In this document: positions 53,212 to 61,593 of the stretch, in pieces
Layout: every line of letters begins with the position of its first letter
Numbering within the stretch: position 1 is the stretch's first letter
NCBI GenBank assembly: GCA_002631855.1
Contig: NTLF01000019.1
Location: 186,001-250,000 of the forward strand
Direction of reading: 5' to 3'
DNA: 64,000 nucleotides
Origin: Zunongwangia sp. ESRF-bin46
GTDB taxonomy: Bacteria > Bacteroidota > Bacteroidia > Flavobacteriales > Flavobacteriaceae
The notes under the pieces: generated by a model
The model's input: only the letters and a program-made list of their open reading frames with translations
What the model was told of the DNA's origin: nothing
The model's database searches: none
Made by a program: the position numbers and the translations under genes

Positions 53212-54111
53212 TTGGAACCCATACTTACGATTGACAATCTTACCAAAAAATTTGGTCCTATAACCGCCGTAAAAGACCTCTCTTTTACCATTGAAAAAGG
53301 AAATGTGTACGGAATTTTAGGCCCAAACGGAAGCGGGAAATCAACCACATTGGGCATCGTCCTAAATGTGGTCAATAAAACTGACGGTAGTTACCATTGG
53401 TTTGACGGCACCGATTCTACCCACAATGCGCTAAAAAAAGTTGGTGCCATTATTGAACACCCCAACTTTTACCCGTATATGACAGCGGTTCAAAATTTAG
53501 CGTTGGTATGCAAAATTAAAGGAGTTCCTACTTCAAAAATTGAAGAAAAACTAGAAGTTGTTGGTTTACTGGAAAGGAAAAACAGTAAATTTAAAACATT
53601 TTCTTTAGGGATGAAGCAACGTTTGGCGATTGCTTCAGCTTTGCTGAACGATCCTGAAATATTAATCCTCGATGAACCCACAAACGGTTTAGATCCACAG
53701 GGAATTCATCAAATACGGGAAATTATAAAGAAAATTGCTTCAGAGGGGACTACAATTTTACTGGCCTCTCACCTACTTGATGAAGTTGAAAAAGTTTGTT
53801 CACACGTTGTGATTCTTCGAAAAGGGGAAAGCTTATATACCGGAACGGTTGATGAAATGAATGCCAGCCACGGTTTCTTTATTCTACAAGCAAATGATAT
53901 GCAGCTATTGGAAAATGAATTAAAAAATCATGCTGGTTTTGGAAAACTGAAGAAGGAAGGTGACACGCTCGTTGCTTATTTAGAAGAACCTATGGACGCT
54001 TCAACCTTAAACAAACAGCTTCAGGAAAAAGGAATTATTCTATCACACTTAGTGAAACGAAAAGAAAGCCTAGAAGAACAATTCCTTGAATTGACTAAAA
54101 ACCTAAACTAA
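53212..54111 (+). CDS. ABC transporter ATP-binding protein
   Basis: 299 residues; starts at TTG (no ATG is available before the conserved EPILTIDNLTKKFG). Walker A GPNGSGKST (Gly37-Lys43-Ser44), signature SLGMKQRL and Walker B LILDEPTNGLDPQG are intact, followed by the switch histidine in LLASHLLDE. DrrA/CcmA-type ABC-2 exporter ATPase; ATP hydrolysis drives export through the adjacent permease (8-nt gap). The C-terminal ~80 residues are a regulatory extension. Substrate unknown. Confidence 0.93.
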   Translation: MEPILTIDNLTKKFGPITAVKDLSFTIEKGNVYGILGPNGSGKSTTLGIVLNVVNKTDGSYHWFDGTDSTHNALKKVGAIIEHPNFYPYMTAVQNLALVCKIKGVPTSKIEEKLEVVGLLERKNSKFKTFSLGMKQRLAIASALLNDPEILILDEPTNGLDPQGIHQIREIIKKIASEGTTILLASHLLDEVEKVCSHVVILRKGESLYTGTVDEMNASHGFFILQANDMQLLENELKNHAGFGKLKKEGDTLVAYLEEPMDASTLNKQLQEKGIILSHLVKRKESLEEQFLELTKNLN

Positions 54112-54119
54112 CTAACCGT

Positions 54120-54959
54120 ATGTTACGACTTCTCAATATAGAACTTCAAAAATTAAGATATAATCGATCTGTTAAAGTTATTTCAATCGTTTATTTTTCA
54201 TTAATTATATTTATTTCTGCTATTGCTTCAATAGAATTTGATTTCGCCTCTGTCAATTTTAGACTTGCAGATCAAGGTATTTTTAACTTTCCCTTTATTT
54301 GGCATTTCAACACCTATATAGCTGCTATTCTTAAAATATTTTTAGCTATTGTCATTGTTTCAATGATGAGTAATGAGTATAGTTACCGTACACTAAAACA
54401 AAACTTAATTGACGGTTTAAGCAAAAAAGAGTTTGTCCTTTCTAAATTTTTAACTGTACTAGTTTTTGCTTTAGTTTCAACAATATTTGTTTTTTTGGTT
54501 TCTTTAGTTTTAGGACTCATCTTTTCAGATTATAAAGAGTTTGGGATTATTTTTAGTGACCTAGAGTACCTTCTTGCCTATTTTGTAAAATTAGTTGGAT
54601 TCTTTTCATTTTGTATGTTCTTGGGAGTTTGGGTTAAACGTTCTGCTTTTGCCATTGGATTTTTAGTTATTTGGCAGATTATTGAGGGACTTATAGCCAT
54701 CGGATTTCAGTTTATCCGTGTTAAAACTGGAACTAATTTATTTGAAAGCGTATACAATTTTCTTCCCTTAGATGCTATGTCTGACCTGATTAAAGAACCT
54801 ATGTCACGTTTGGGTGCTGTACAATCTGCGGCCACGCAATTAGGGGAGAATTTTACAAAAAGTTATGATGTCACTCTTTTAAACGTAGCCATTGTATTAA
54901 TTTGGACATTCTTGTTTGTGTATTGGAGTTATGCTTTGTTGAAAAAGCGTGATTTATAG
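54120..54959 (+). CDS. ABC-2 type transporter permease
   Basis: 279 residues with six predicted transmembrane segments (about 20-40, 65-90, 110-135, 150-170, 185-205, 255-275). NEYSYRTLKQNLIDGLSKKEFVLSK after the second segment is typical of ABC-2 permeases. It pairs with the ATPase 8 nt upstream to form an inner-membrane exporter, most like bacitracin/lantibiotic or membrane-lipid exporters; no target can be read from sequence. Confidence 0.88.
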   Translation: MLRLLNIELQKLRYNRSVKVISIVYFSLIIFISAIASIEFDFASVNFRLADQGIFNFPFIWHFNTYIAAILKIFLAIVIVSMMSNEYSYRTLKQNLIDGLSKKEFVLSKFLTVLVFALVSTIFVFLVSLVLGLIFSDYKEFGIIFSDLEYLLAYFVKLVGFFSFCMFLGVWVKRSAFAIGFLVIWQIIEGLIAIGFQFIRVKTGTNLFESVYNFLPLDAMSDLIKEPMSRLGAVQSAATQLGENFTKSYDVTLLNVAIVLIWTFLFVYWSYALLKKRDL

Positions 54960-55019
54960 AGTTTTCATTCTTTTTAAAATAAGTACATTCGGAAACTCTA
55001 AAAGAAAGTCCCATTTTTC

Positions 55020-55703
55020 ATGAAAAGAACATTATTTCTTATTTGCTTTATCGTTGCTTATTCATCTTTCTCACAAACTGAACCTAAAGTCGCTAAAGAA
55101 GTAAACGCAGCGCCTTCCATCATAACTTTTAACCTTCTATCATCATTTAGCCCTTATAATCCTAGATACAGATTGGGTTACATTAAAGGTTTTTCTGAAA
55201 GATGGCGTGCTGGGTTAGATATTGGTTATGGAAGTGAAGCAATAAACTTTTTTTCTATAGGTGAAAATGTTGGCAAAGATTACCAGTTATTTGAAATACG
55301 ACCAGAAGTATATTTTATTTTAAACCCAGCAAATAAAGTAAAGCAACATATCTCTTTAGAGCTTTTTTATATAGACCAAAAAGAGACACTCATAGATAAT
55401 AATTATATTCTCGAAAATGACAATCGAGTAGAATTTGATCGTGCAGATTTTCATCGAAAAAAAATAGGAACGCACCTTAAGTATGGTGCTTTTTTACCAA
55501 TTACAAGAAAATTTGGTGTTAATGCTTATGCGGGTCTTGGTATAAAGTACAGAGATAATACTTTTTCAAATATTATTAATCCAAGAAGTGGAGGCGAATT
55601 TTTAGATGAATTTAGCTTTTTTGAAAGATACAGAGAAGAAGATGGTTCTCTTTTTTCAATGAATTTTTCTTTTGGTTTTAAATTATATTACTTGCTCAAT
55701 TAA
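55020..55703 (+). CDS. Predicted outer-membrane beta-barrel protein
   Basis: 227 residues. SPI signal (cleaved near SFSQ) and a mature part of alternating amphipathic beta-strands, ending in a terminal strand SMNFSFGFKLYYLLN with the aromatic C-terminus of outer-membrane barrels. Strands such as YRLGYIKGFSERWRAGLDIGYGSEA and INAYAGLGIKYRD support a small 8-stranded barrel similar to DUF3575-type proteins. No clear family name. 60 nt after the permease stop. Confidence 0.72.
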   Translation: MKRTLFLICFIVAYSSFSQTEPKVAKEVNAAPSIITFNLLSSFSPYNPRYRLGYIKGFSERWRAGLDIGYGSEAINFFSIGENVGKDYQLFEIRPEVYFILNPANKVKQHISLELFYIDQKETLIDNNYILENDNRVEFDRADFHRKKIGTHLKYGAFLPITRKFGVNAYAGLGIKYRDNTFSNIINPRSGGEFLDEFSFFERYREEDGSLFSMNFSFGFKLYYLLN

Positions 55704-55747
55704 AAAGCACTCTCGTTGATTTAATAACTTTTATGATTCTAAATACT

Positions 55748-55755
55748 TATTTTTG
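55748..55755 (+). promoter_or_regulatory. -7 box of uvrB
   Basis: TATTTTTG ends 21 nt before the ATG at 55777. No convincing TTG at the expected spacing. Confidence 0.45.
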
Positions 55756-55776
55756 TAGGGCATTGAAAAAGAATCT

Positions 55777-57780
55777 ATGAAGTTTAAAGTAGTATCAGAT
55801 TTTACGCCCACTGGTGACCAGCCAGAAGCCATAAAATCATTGGTGAACGGGCTTAATTCCGAAGAAAGATATCAAACACTACTCGGGGTTACCGGAAGTG
55901 GTAAAACCTTTACCGTTGCCAACGTTGTTGAAGAAGTACAGAAACCAACCTTGGTATTGGCACACAACAAAACGTTGGCGGCACAATTATATTCAGAATT
56001 CAAAAATTTCTTTCCCAATAACGCGGTGGAATATTTTGTTTCCTATTACGATTACTACCAACCGGAAGCGTTTATCCCGAGTAGCGGACAGTATATTGAA
56101 AAAGACCTTTCCATAAATGAAGAAATTGAAAAGCTTCGCTTAAGCACCACCTCTTCCCTATTATCAGGACGACGTGATGTAATTGTGGTTGCTTCGGTTT
56201 CTTGTTTGTACGGTATTGGTAACCCAGTTGAGTTTCAAAAAAACGTAATTAGTTTGCAGCAGGGCCAGACGCTTTCGCGAACCAAATTACTACATCGTTT
56301 AGTTCAAAGTCTGTACGCTCGTACTGAAGCAGAATTCCATAATGGAAATTTCAGAATAAAAGGTGATACCGTAGATGTATATCCAGGTTATGCTGATGAT
56401 GCTTTCCGAATTCATTTTTTTGGAGATGAAATTGAAGAAATTGAAGCTTTTGATCCGAAAACGAATGAAGTAATTGAGAAATATGAACGCTTGAACATCT
56501 ATCCTGCTAATATGTTCGTTACTTCGCCAGATGTATTACAAGGAGCCATTCGTGAAATTCAAGACGATTTGGTAAAACAACTTGATTATTTTAAGGAAAT
56601 AGGCAAACACCTAGAAGCTAAACGACTGGAAGAACGCACCAATTTCGATCTCGAAATGATCCGCGAATTAGGCTATTGTAGCGGTATTGAGAACTATTCT
56701 CGTTATCTTGATAGGCGTTTACCTGGTACGCGCCCATTCTGCCTATTGGATTATTTTCCAGATGATTATTTAATGATAGTTGATGAAAGTCACGTATCCA
56801 TCCCACAGGTTGGAGCCATGTACGGCGGTGACCGCAGTAGAAAAGAGAATTTGGTGGAATATGGTTTCCGTTTACCGGCAGCTATGGATAACCGTCCGTT
56901 AAAAGCAGAAGAGTTTGAAGCGCTTCAAAACCAAGTGATTTACGTAAGCGCCACACCAGCAGATTATGAACTGGAAAAAAGCGGTGGTGTGTATGTTGAG
57001 CAAGTAATTAGACCAACCGGTTTGCTAGACCCACCTATTGAAGTTCGCCCTAGTTTAAATCAGATTGACGACTTGTTGGAAGAAATGCAACTTCGTATTG
57101 AAAAAGATGAACGGGTGTTGGTCACTACGCTTACCAAACGAATGGCAGAAGAGTTAACAAAATACCTAACACGTGTTCAAATACGATGTCGCTACATTCA
57201 TAGTGATGTAGATACCTTAGAACGGGTTGAAATAATGCAAGATTTACGTTTAGGGATTTTTGATGTATTAGTAGGTGTCAACTTATTACGGGAAGGGCTG
57301 GATCTACCAGAAGTATCTTTAGTAGCAATTTTGGATGCTGACAAAGAAGGATTTTTACGTAGTAAACGCTCGCTTACCCAAACTGTGGGTCGCGCTGCAA
57401 GACATATTAATGGAAAAGCTATTCTGTATGCTGATAAAATTACAAATAGTATGCAAGGAACCATTGATGAGACTGAATACCGACGTGAGAAGCAAATTGC
57501 TTACAATAAGGAAAACAACATTACCCCAACGGCAATCAAAAAGTCATTCGAAAATACGCTGGCAAAATCAAAACAAGAGGCCTACACTTTTGAAACTGCC
57601 GACAGTCTAGCTGCCGCAGAACCAGAAGATGAATACTTGACTAAACCTCAAATAGAGAAAAAAATACGTGACACACGAAAAGCGATGGAAAAATCGGCTA
57701 AAGAGTTAGACTTTATGATGGCTGCTAAGTTGAGAGATAAAATTAAAGTTTTGCAAAGATCATTAGAAGAAGTTAAGTAA
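55777..57780 (+). CDS. uvrB: Excinuclease ABC subunit B
   Basis: 667 residues, full length. DNA-damage-recognition helicase of nucleotide excision repair. GVTGSGKT (residues 37-44) is the Walker A; SYYDYYQPEAFIP is the beta-hairpin that opens damaged DNA; VDESH is the DExH-type Walker B; helicase motifs V and VI (GVNLLREGLDLPEV, QTVGRAARH) follow; and a C-terminal UVR domain (about 625-665, QIEKKIRDTRKAMEKSAKELDFMMAAKLRD) binds UvrC. Cytoplasmic. uvrA and uvrC are not in the window. Confidence 0.97.
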   Translation: MKFKVVSDFTPTGDQPEAIKSLVNGLNSEERYQTLLGVTGSGKTFTVANVVEEVQKPTLVLAHNKTLAAQLYSEFKNFFPNNAVEYFVSYYDYYQPEAFIPSSGQYIEKDLSINEEIEKLRLSTTSSLLSGRRDVIVVASVSCLYGIGNPVEFQKNVISLQQGQTLSRTKLLHRLVQSLYARTEAEFHNGNFRIKGDTVDVYPGYADDAFRIHFFGDEIEEIEAFDPKTNEVIEKYERLNIYPANMFVTSPDVLQGAIREIQDDLVKQLDYFKEIGKHLEAKRLEERTNFDLEMIRELGYCSGIENYSRYLDRRLPGTRPFCLLDYFPDDYLMIVDESHVSIPQVGAMYGGDRSRKENLVEYGFRLPAAMDNRPLKAEEFEALQNQVIYVSATPADYELEKSGGVYVEQVIRPTGLLDPPIEVRPSLNQIDDLLEEMQLRIEKDERVLVTTLTKRMAEELTKYLTRVQIRCRYIHSDVDTLERVEIMQDLRLGIFDVLVGVNLLREGLDLPEVSLVAILDADKEGFLRSKRSLTQTVGRAARHINGKAILYADKITNSMQGTIDETEYRREKQIAYNKENNITPTAIKKSFENTLAKSKQEAYTFETADSLAAAEPEDEYLTKPQIEKKIRDTRKAMEKSAKELDFMMAAKLRDKIKVLQRSLEEVK

Positions 57781-57827
57781 TGATTATATTTTTTTCTTCG
57801 GAAGTTAATTACATCAAAATTTAATTT

Positions 57828-58469
57828 ATGAGCGTGTTAACACAACTGTTTTTACCATTTTTGTACTTTTCATTAAATATGATGCCAACGCAAGATACCG
57901 TTCCAAGCAATAAAATTATTCCAGAAAGCATAAAAGAAGAGGCATTAATAGCACTCTCTTACTTTCCGGAATTAAAAGATATTCACATAACTTTTAAGTT
58001 TAAGGATAAAATAAAAAAGTCTACCATGCAGGCGCAGCCTACTTGGGGTAGTTTTTTTAAAAGAAGTAAAAACCGAGAGTACATTATACTAATCAGTAGA
58101 GAAATACAGATTGAAAACGAAGCCTTTACCATTAATGATATTCCTTCGGATGTTATAGTTGGCTGGTTAGGGCATGAGTTAGGTCATGTAATTGATTATA
58201 GCGATCGCAATAACTTTGGGATGTTAATTTTCGGTTTTAAATATCTTTTTTCGAAAATGCATATTAAAGAAGTAGAACGAACAGCTGACACGATAGCTGT
58301 AGCCCATGGTATGGGAGATTACATATTACAAACCAAAAATTTTATTTTAGATCACGCTAATATTTCAGAACGGTATAAAAAACGAATTCGTTCGTTCTAT
58401 ATGTCCCCCGAAGAAGTAATGGAATTGATAAATAAAGGTAAATTGGAAGAAGCAGCTACTGCTGAATAG
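57828..58469 (+). CDS. Small HExxH metalloprotease-like protein
   Basis: 213 residues. A short N-terminal hydrophobic segment (about 3-18) could be a signal or an anchor. HELGH (His116, Glu117, His120) with Glu150 in KEVERTAD as a possible third zinc ligand gives an M48-like zincin site. A hydrophobic stretch (FGMLIFGFKYLFSK) lies between. The remaining sequence has no recognisable family signature. Probably a flavobacterial conserved hypothetical peptidase. Its 3' end overlaps the convergent GH3 gene by 14 nt. Confidence 0.65.
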   Translation: MSVLTQLFLPFLYFSLNMMPTQDTVPSNKIIPESIKEEALIALSYFPELKDIHITFKFKDKIKKSTMQAQPTWGSFFKRSKNREYIILISREIQIENEAFTINDIPSDVIVGWLGHELGHVIDYSDRNNFGMLIFGFKYLFSKMHIKEVERTADTIAVAHGMGDYILQTKNFILDHANISERYKKRIRSFYMSPEEVMELINKGKLEEAATAE

Positions 58470-59982
58470 ACTTTACAAACGCTTCCCAATCTTTAAACTT
58501 CTCTTCGTCCATCACCTTTTCCATTTTTACTTGACCACCTTTCTTTTTATTTTTAGCATTCCATTCATGAAAAACATTTGGTGAAACAGTGGTCACTTTT
58601 ATCCCTTTTAATGCTTTTTCGCGAGCTACTTTATAGTTTTTGTTGGCTTCTTGTAAGGCAGTATCAAGTGCTTCGGAAAGTTTATCTTCTTCAATATTAG
58701 CTGTTGTACCCAAATACCAATGATGGTAAAACTCATCATCATCTTTAACAGCAGCAATGGTAAATTCCGGCAATTCGATATCGAACTGTTGTTCTAATTT
58801 CCGAAGGGCGGCTTCCATTTTGTTAACCGATAATTGTGATCCAACCACATTTAAAAAGAACTTAGTACGACCAGTAATGATTATTTCGGCTTTTTTTACA
58901 TCGGTAAAAGCAATGGTATCACCAATTAAATAACGCCATGCACCCGAAACAGAACTCATAACCAACACATAATCGACATCTTTCTCTACTTCCGAAAGAT
59001 TTAAAACTGGAGCTTCTTGAGCAATAGAACCATCTTTATTTACATATTCCGGTTTAAAAGGGACAAACTCAAAGTAAATTCCATTATCGGTAACCAACTT
59101 CATTGCTGTAGTATCGGGCCGTTGCTGAAAAGCAACGAATCCTTCCGAAGCTAAATATGTATCTATAACCGTTATAGGATGCTTCAATAACTTATTAAAA
59201 CTTTTTTCATATGGTTGAAATGCAACACCACCACTGGTGTATACTTGTAGGTTAGGCCAAATATCATGAATGTTTTCTAAGTTGTTATGATCGATTACTT
59301 TTTTCATCATCAACTCTATCCAAGATGGAATTCCACTTAGTGCGCCAATGTCCCATTCGTGGGCACGTTCAGCAATGTTTTGTACTCGTTCGTCCCAATC
59401 GGCTATTTTAGCAATTTCTTCACCTGGTTTATAATACCCACGAAACCAAAACGGAATGTTACTGGCACTTATACCACTAATTTCACCTTCTATAAATTCG
59501 TCTCGTTGTTCTAAATCGGTTGAGCTGCCCAACATCATGATTTCTTTTTCAAAAAAATCAGGTGGCAAATCAAAATTCGTCAAGGCACCAACTTGTTTAA
59601 TACCCGTATTTCGGATGGCTTCAATCATTTCCTTGGTTACAGGAATTCGCTTACTAGTCTTTCCGGTTGTTCCACTACTCAATGCAAAATAAGTAGGTTT
59701 CCCTGGCCAAGTAATATCTTCAAACCCTTCATGAACACGGTGCCACCACTCTGTGGTTATTTTATTATAATCGTGAAAAGGGATTGCTTTAGAAAAGCTT
59801 TGTTCTATGTTTTCTGAAGCTAAAATTTTTTTAAATCCGTAATATTTCCCAAAGGCAGTATGCTGTGCTTTTTCGAGAAGGTTTTTTAATACTTTTTGTT
59901 GTGCTTCAACAGGGGAATCTTCTGAAACCAAATTGTCTCGAAGATCGATTGCACTTTTTATGATAGAACCTAAAACAGCCAT
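58456..59982 (-). CDS. GH3 auxin-responsive promoter family (acyl-adenylate) enzyme
   Basis: 508 residues. The GH3 family, known from plants for linking amino acids to acyl adenylates, includes bacterial members. Recognised: a central ALSSGTTGKTSKRIPVT (phosphate-binding P-loop-like motif of the adenylate-forming fold), SGGVAFQPYEKSF, YLASEGFVAFQ and the C-terminal SLNVVGSQLSVNKMEAALRKL region. It probably activates a carboxylic acid with ATP and attaches an amine. Substrate unknown. Its 3' end overlaps the convergent HExxH gene by 14 nt. Cytoplasmic. Confidence 0.9.
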   Translation of the reverse strand: MAVLGSIIKSAIDLRDNLVSEDSPVEAQQKVLKNLLEKAQHTAFGKYYGFKKILASENIEQSFSKAIPFHDYNKITTEWWHRVHEGFEDITWPGKPTYFALSSGTTGKTSKRIPVTKEMIEAIRNTGIKQVGALTNFDLPPDFFEKEIMMLGSSTDLEQRDEFIEGEISGISASNIPFWFRGYYKPGEEIAKIADWDERVQNIAERAHEWDIGALSGIPSWIELMMKKVIDHNNLENIHDIWPNLQVYTSGGVAFQPYEKSFNKLLKHPITVIDTYLASEGFVAFQQRPDTTAMKLVTDNGIYFEFVPFKPEYVNKDGSIAQEAPVLNLSEVEKDVDYVLVMSSVSGAWRYLIGDTIAFTDVKKAEIIITGRTKFFLNVVGSQLSVNKMEAALRKLEQQFDIELPEFTIAAVKDDDEFYHHWYLGTTANIEEDKLSEALDTALQEANKNYKVAREKALKGIKVTTVSPNVFHEWNAKNKKKGGQVKMEKVMDEEKFKDWEAFVKSIQQ

Positions 59983-60064
59983 ATTTTTTCAGTTTTTATG
60001 AAAATATAACAATTAATGTTAGTCAGCTATTTTTTTAAATTAAGTTTAACGATTGTACAATTTG

Positions 60065-60072
60065 TATCTTTG
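60065..60072 (+). promoter_or_regulatory. -7 box of rluF-like gene (predicted leaderless)
   Basis: TATCTTTG ends 5 nt before the ATG at 60078, so transcription probably starts at or next to the start codon. Confidence 0.6.
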
Positions 60073-60077
60073 TATTT

Positions 60078-60851
60078 ATGACACACCACCCAGATTCTAT
60101 ACGGATTAATAAAGCTATTAGTGATAGTGGATATTGCTCTAGAAGGCAAGCAGACACCTTAATCGAAAAGGAAAAAGTCACCATAAATGGTACGTTGGCC
60201 ACGTTGGGTGATCGAGTAATGCCCGATGATGAAGTACGGGTTGACGGGAAACTAATTACCGAAAATGAAAACCTGGTTTATATTGCACTAAATAAGCCTA
60301 TTGGCATTACGTGTACTACCGATAGACGCGTGGAAGGCAACGTGGTTGACTTTATAAACCACAAAGAGCGGATTTTTCACGTGGGTAGATTAGACAAACC
60401 CAGTGAAGGGTTACTATTAATGACCAACGACGGTGATATTGTAAATAAAATTTTACGTGCAGGCAACAAACACGAAAAAGAATACATAGTGACTGTAGAC
60501 CGTCCTATTACGAATGATTTTATAAAGCGAATGGGTAATGGCATCCCTATACTAGACACTGTAACAAAAAAGTGTGAAGTTGAAAAGATAAGCCGGTTTG
60601 TGTTTCGAATTATTTTAGTACAAGGTCTAAATCGGCAAATTAGAAGAATGTGCGAATATTTAGGCTACGAAGTAACAGCCCTAAAAAGAATTAGAATCAT
60701 GAATATTGAATTGGGTGATTTACCCATTGGCAAATGGAGAGACCTAAGTAAAAAAGAACTGAAAGACCTGCAAGATTCAGTTGAAGAGTCTAAGAATGTA
60801 CCTCAAGCTAAACGTGTTCAAAGTACAGGCGGCAAACGTAGAAGAAGGTAA
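60078..60851 (+). CDS. rluF: 23S rRNA pseudouridine synthase, RluF type
   Basis: 257 residues. An N-terminal S4 RNA-binding domain (about 7-55, [20 protein letters not shown]) is followed by the RsuA/RluB/RluF catalytic domain. Catalytic Asp106 is in [12 protein letters not shown]; the motif [25 protein letters not shown] and [15 protein letters not shown] match RluF better than RluB. RluF isomerises U2604 (and U2605 partly) in 23S rRNA. Basic C-terminal tail ([13 protein letters not shown]). Its own promoter box is close to the ATG. Confidence 0.9.
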   Translation: MTHHPDSIRINKAISDSGYCSRRQADTLIEKEKVTINGTLATLGDRVMPDDEVRVDGKLITENENLVYIALNKPIGITCTTDRRVEGNVVDFINHKERIFHVGRLDKPSEGLLLMTNDGDIVNKILRAGNKHEKEYIVTVDRPITNDFIKRMGNGIPILDTVTKKCEVEKISRFVFRIILVQGLNRQIRRMCEYLGYEVTALKRIRIMNIELGDLPIGKWRDLSKKELKDLQDSVEESKNVPQAKRVQSTGGKRRRR

Positions 60852-60868
60852 TTTTTAGACATAAAAAA

Positions 60869-60896
60869 ACCACGTACCGATTGAGTAGCACGTGGT
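60869..60896 (-). terminator. Shared terminator between rluF and hsp20
   Basis: Arms ACCACGT (60869-60875) and ACGTGGT (60890-60896) form a 7-bp stem; on the minus strand a T-run follows it (GGTTTTTTTAT). Lies between convergent genes and may serve both. Confidence 0.6.
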
Positions 60897-60928
60897 CATT
60901 TCAACTAACTAACCAAATTAAATTTCAA

Positions 60929-61363
60929 TTATGAAATCTCAACCATTCTCTTTAATACTTTTTCTTCTTCTTTTTTAGGTAGTGTGATTTCTAACACACC
61001 ATTTTCATAACTTGCATTTACATTCTCAACATTTATATTTTCTGGTAATGTAAATGATCTTTTGAAACTTTTATAATTAAACTCTTTACGAGTAAATTTT
61101 GTTTCATCTTCTGTTTTGTTTTCTTCATTTTCTGAAGTAACTTCAGCAGATATTTTCAATATGTCATCTTCAACTTCAATATTGAAGTTTTCCTTACTTA
61201 AGCCAGGAACAGCTAATTGCACTACAAAATTCGTGTTTTTTTCCTGAATATTTACAGCAGGAATGCTAAAGTTTTCATAATTGGGAGTATCCAATCTGTT
61301 CTCTGTAAAAAGCTCATCTAATAAAGATGGAAACCAATTGTTATTTCTTCTAACTAAATTCAT
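60929..61363 (-). CDS. Hsp20/alpha-crystallin family small heat-shock protein
   Basis: 144 residues. ATP-independent chaperone that holds unfolding proteins. The alpha-crystallin domain (about 40-130) includes FVVQLAVPGLSKENFNIEVEDD, FTRKEFNYKSFKRSFTLPENI and the terminal GVLEITLPK with the IxI/V-like tail KRMVEIS. Cytoplasmic oligomer. The upstream region (61400-61500) contains a cluster of TGTC/GACA inverted repeats that could be an operator; monocistronic. Confidence 0.93.
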   Translation of the reverse strand: MNLVRRNNNWFPSLLDELFTENRLDTPNYENFSIPAVNIQEKNTNFVVQLAVPGLSKENFNIEVEDDILKISAEVTSENEENKTEDETKFTRKEFNYKSFKRSFTLPENINVENVNASYENGVLEITLPKKEEEKVLKRMVEIS

Positions 61364-61593
61364 AACGTTTTATTTTTAATATTGTTTTACTTTTTTTTCT
61401 ACTAGTACTACACTTATAGCAAAACCAATTCCATTTCATTTTTTAAGACATTTTGACTTGTTTCAGTCTAATATAACTGTCTTTTTGTCTGTTTTCGACA
61501 AAGAATTAATCTATTTATTTAATTCAATTTTAAGAATGAAGAAAAAGAAATAGGTTACTTTTAATTTATCAACTAGATAACCCTACTTATTTT

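Noticed and set aside
53212-53214. TTG start of the ABC ATPase as a frameshifted gene
   Set aside because: The frame is open at the conserved N-terminus and no upstream ATG exists, so TTG is the natural start.
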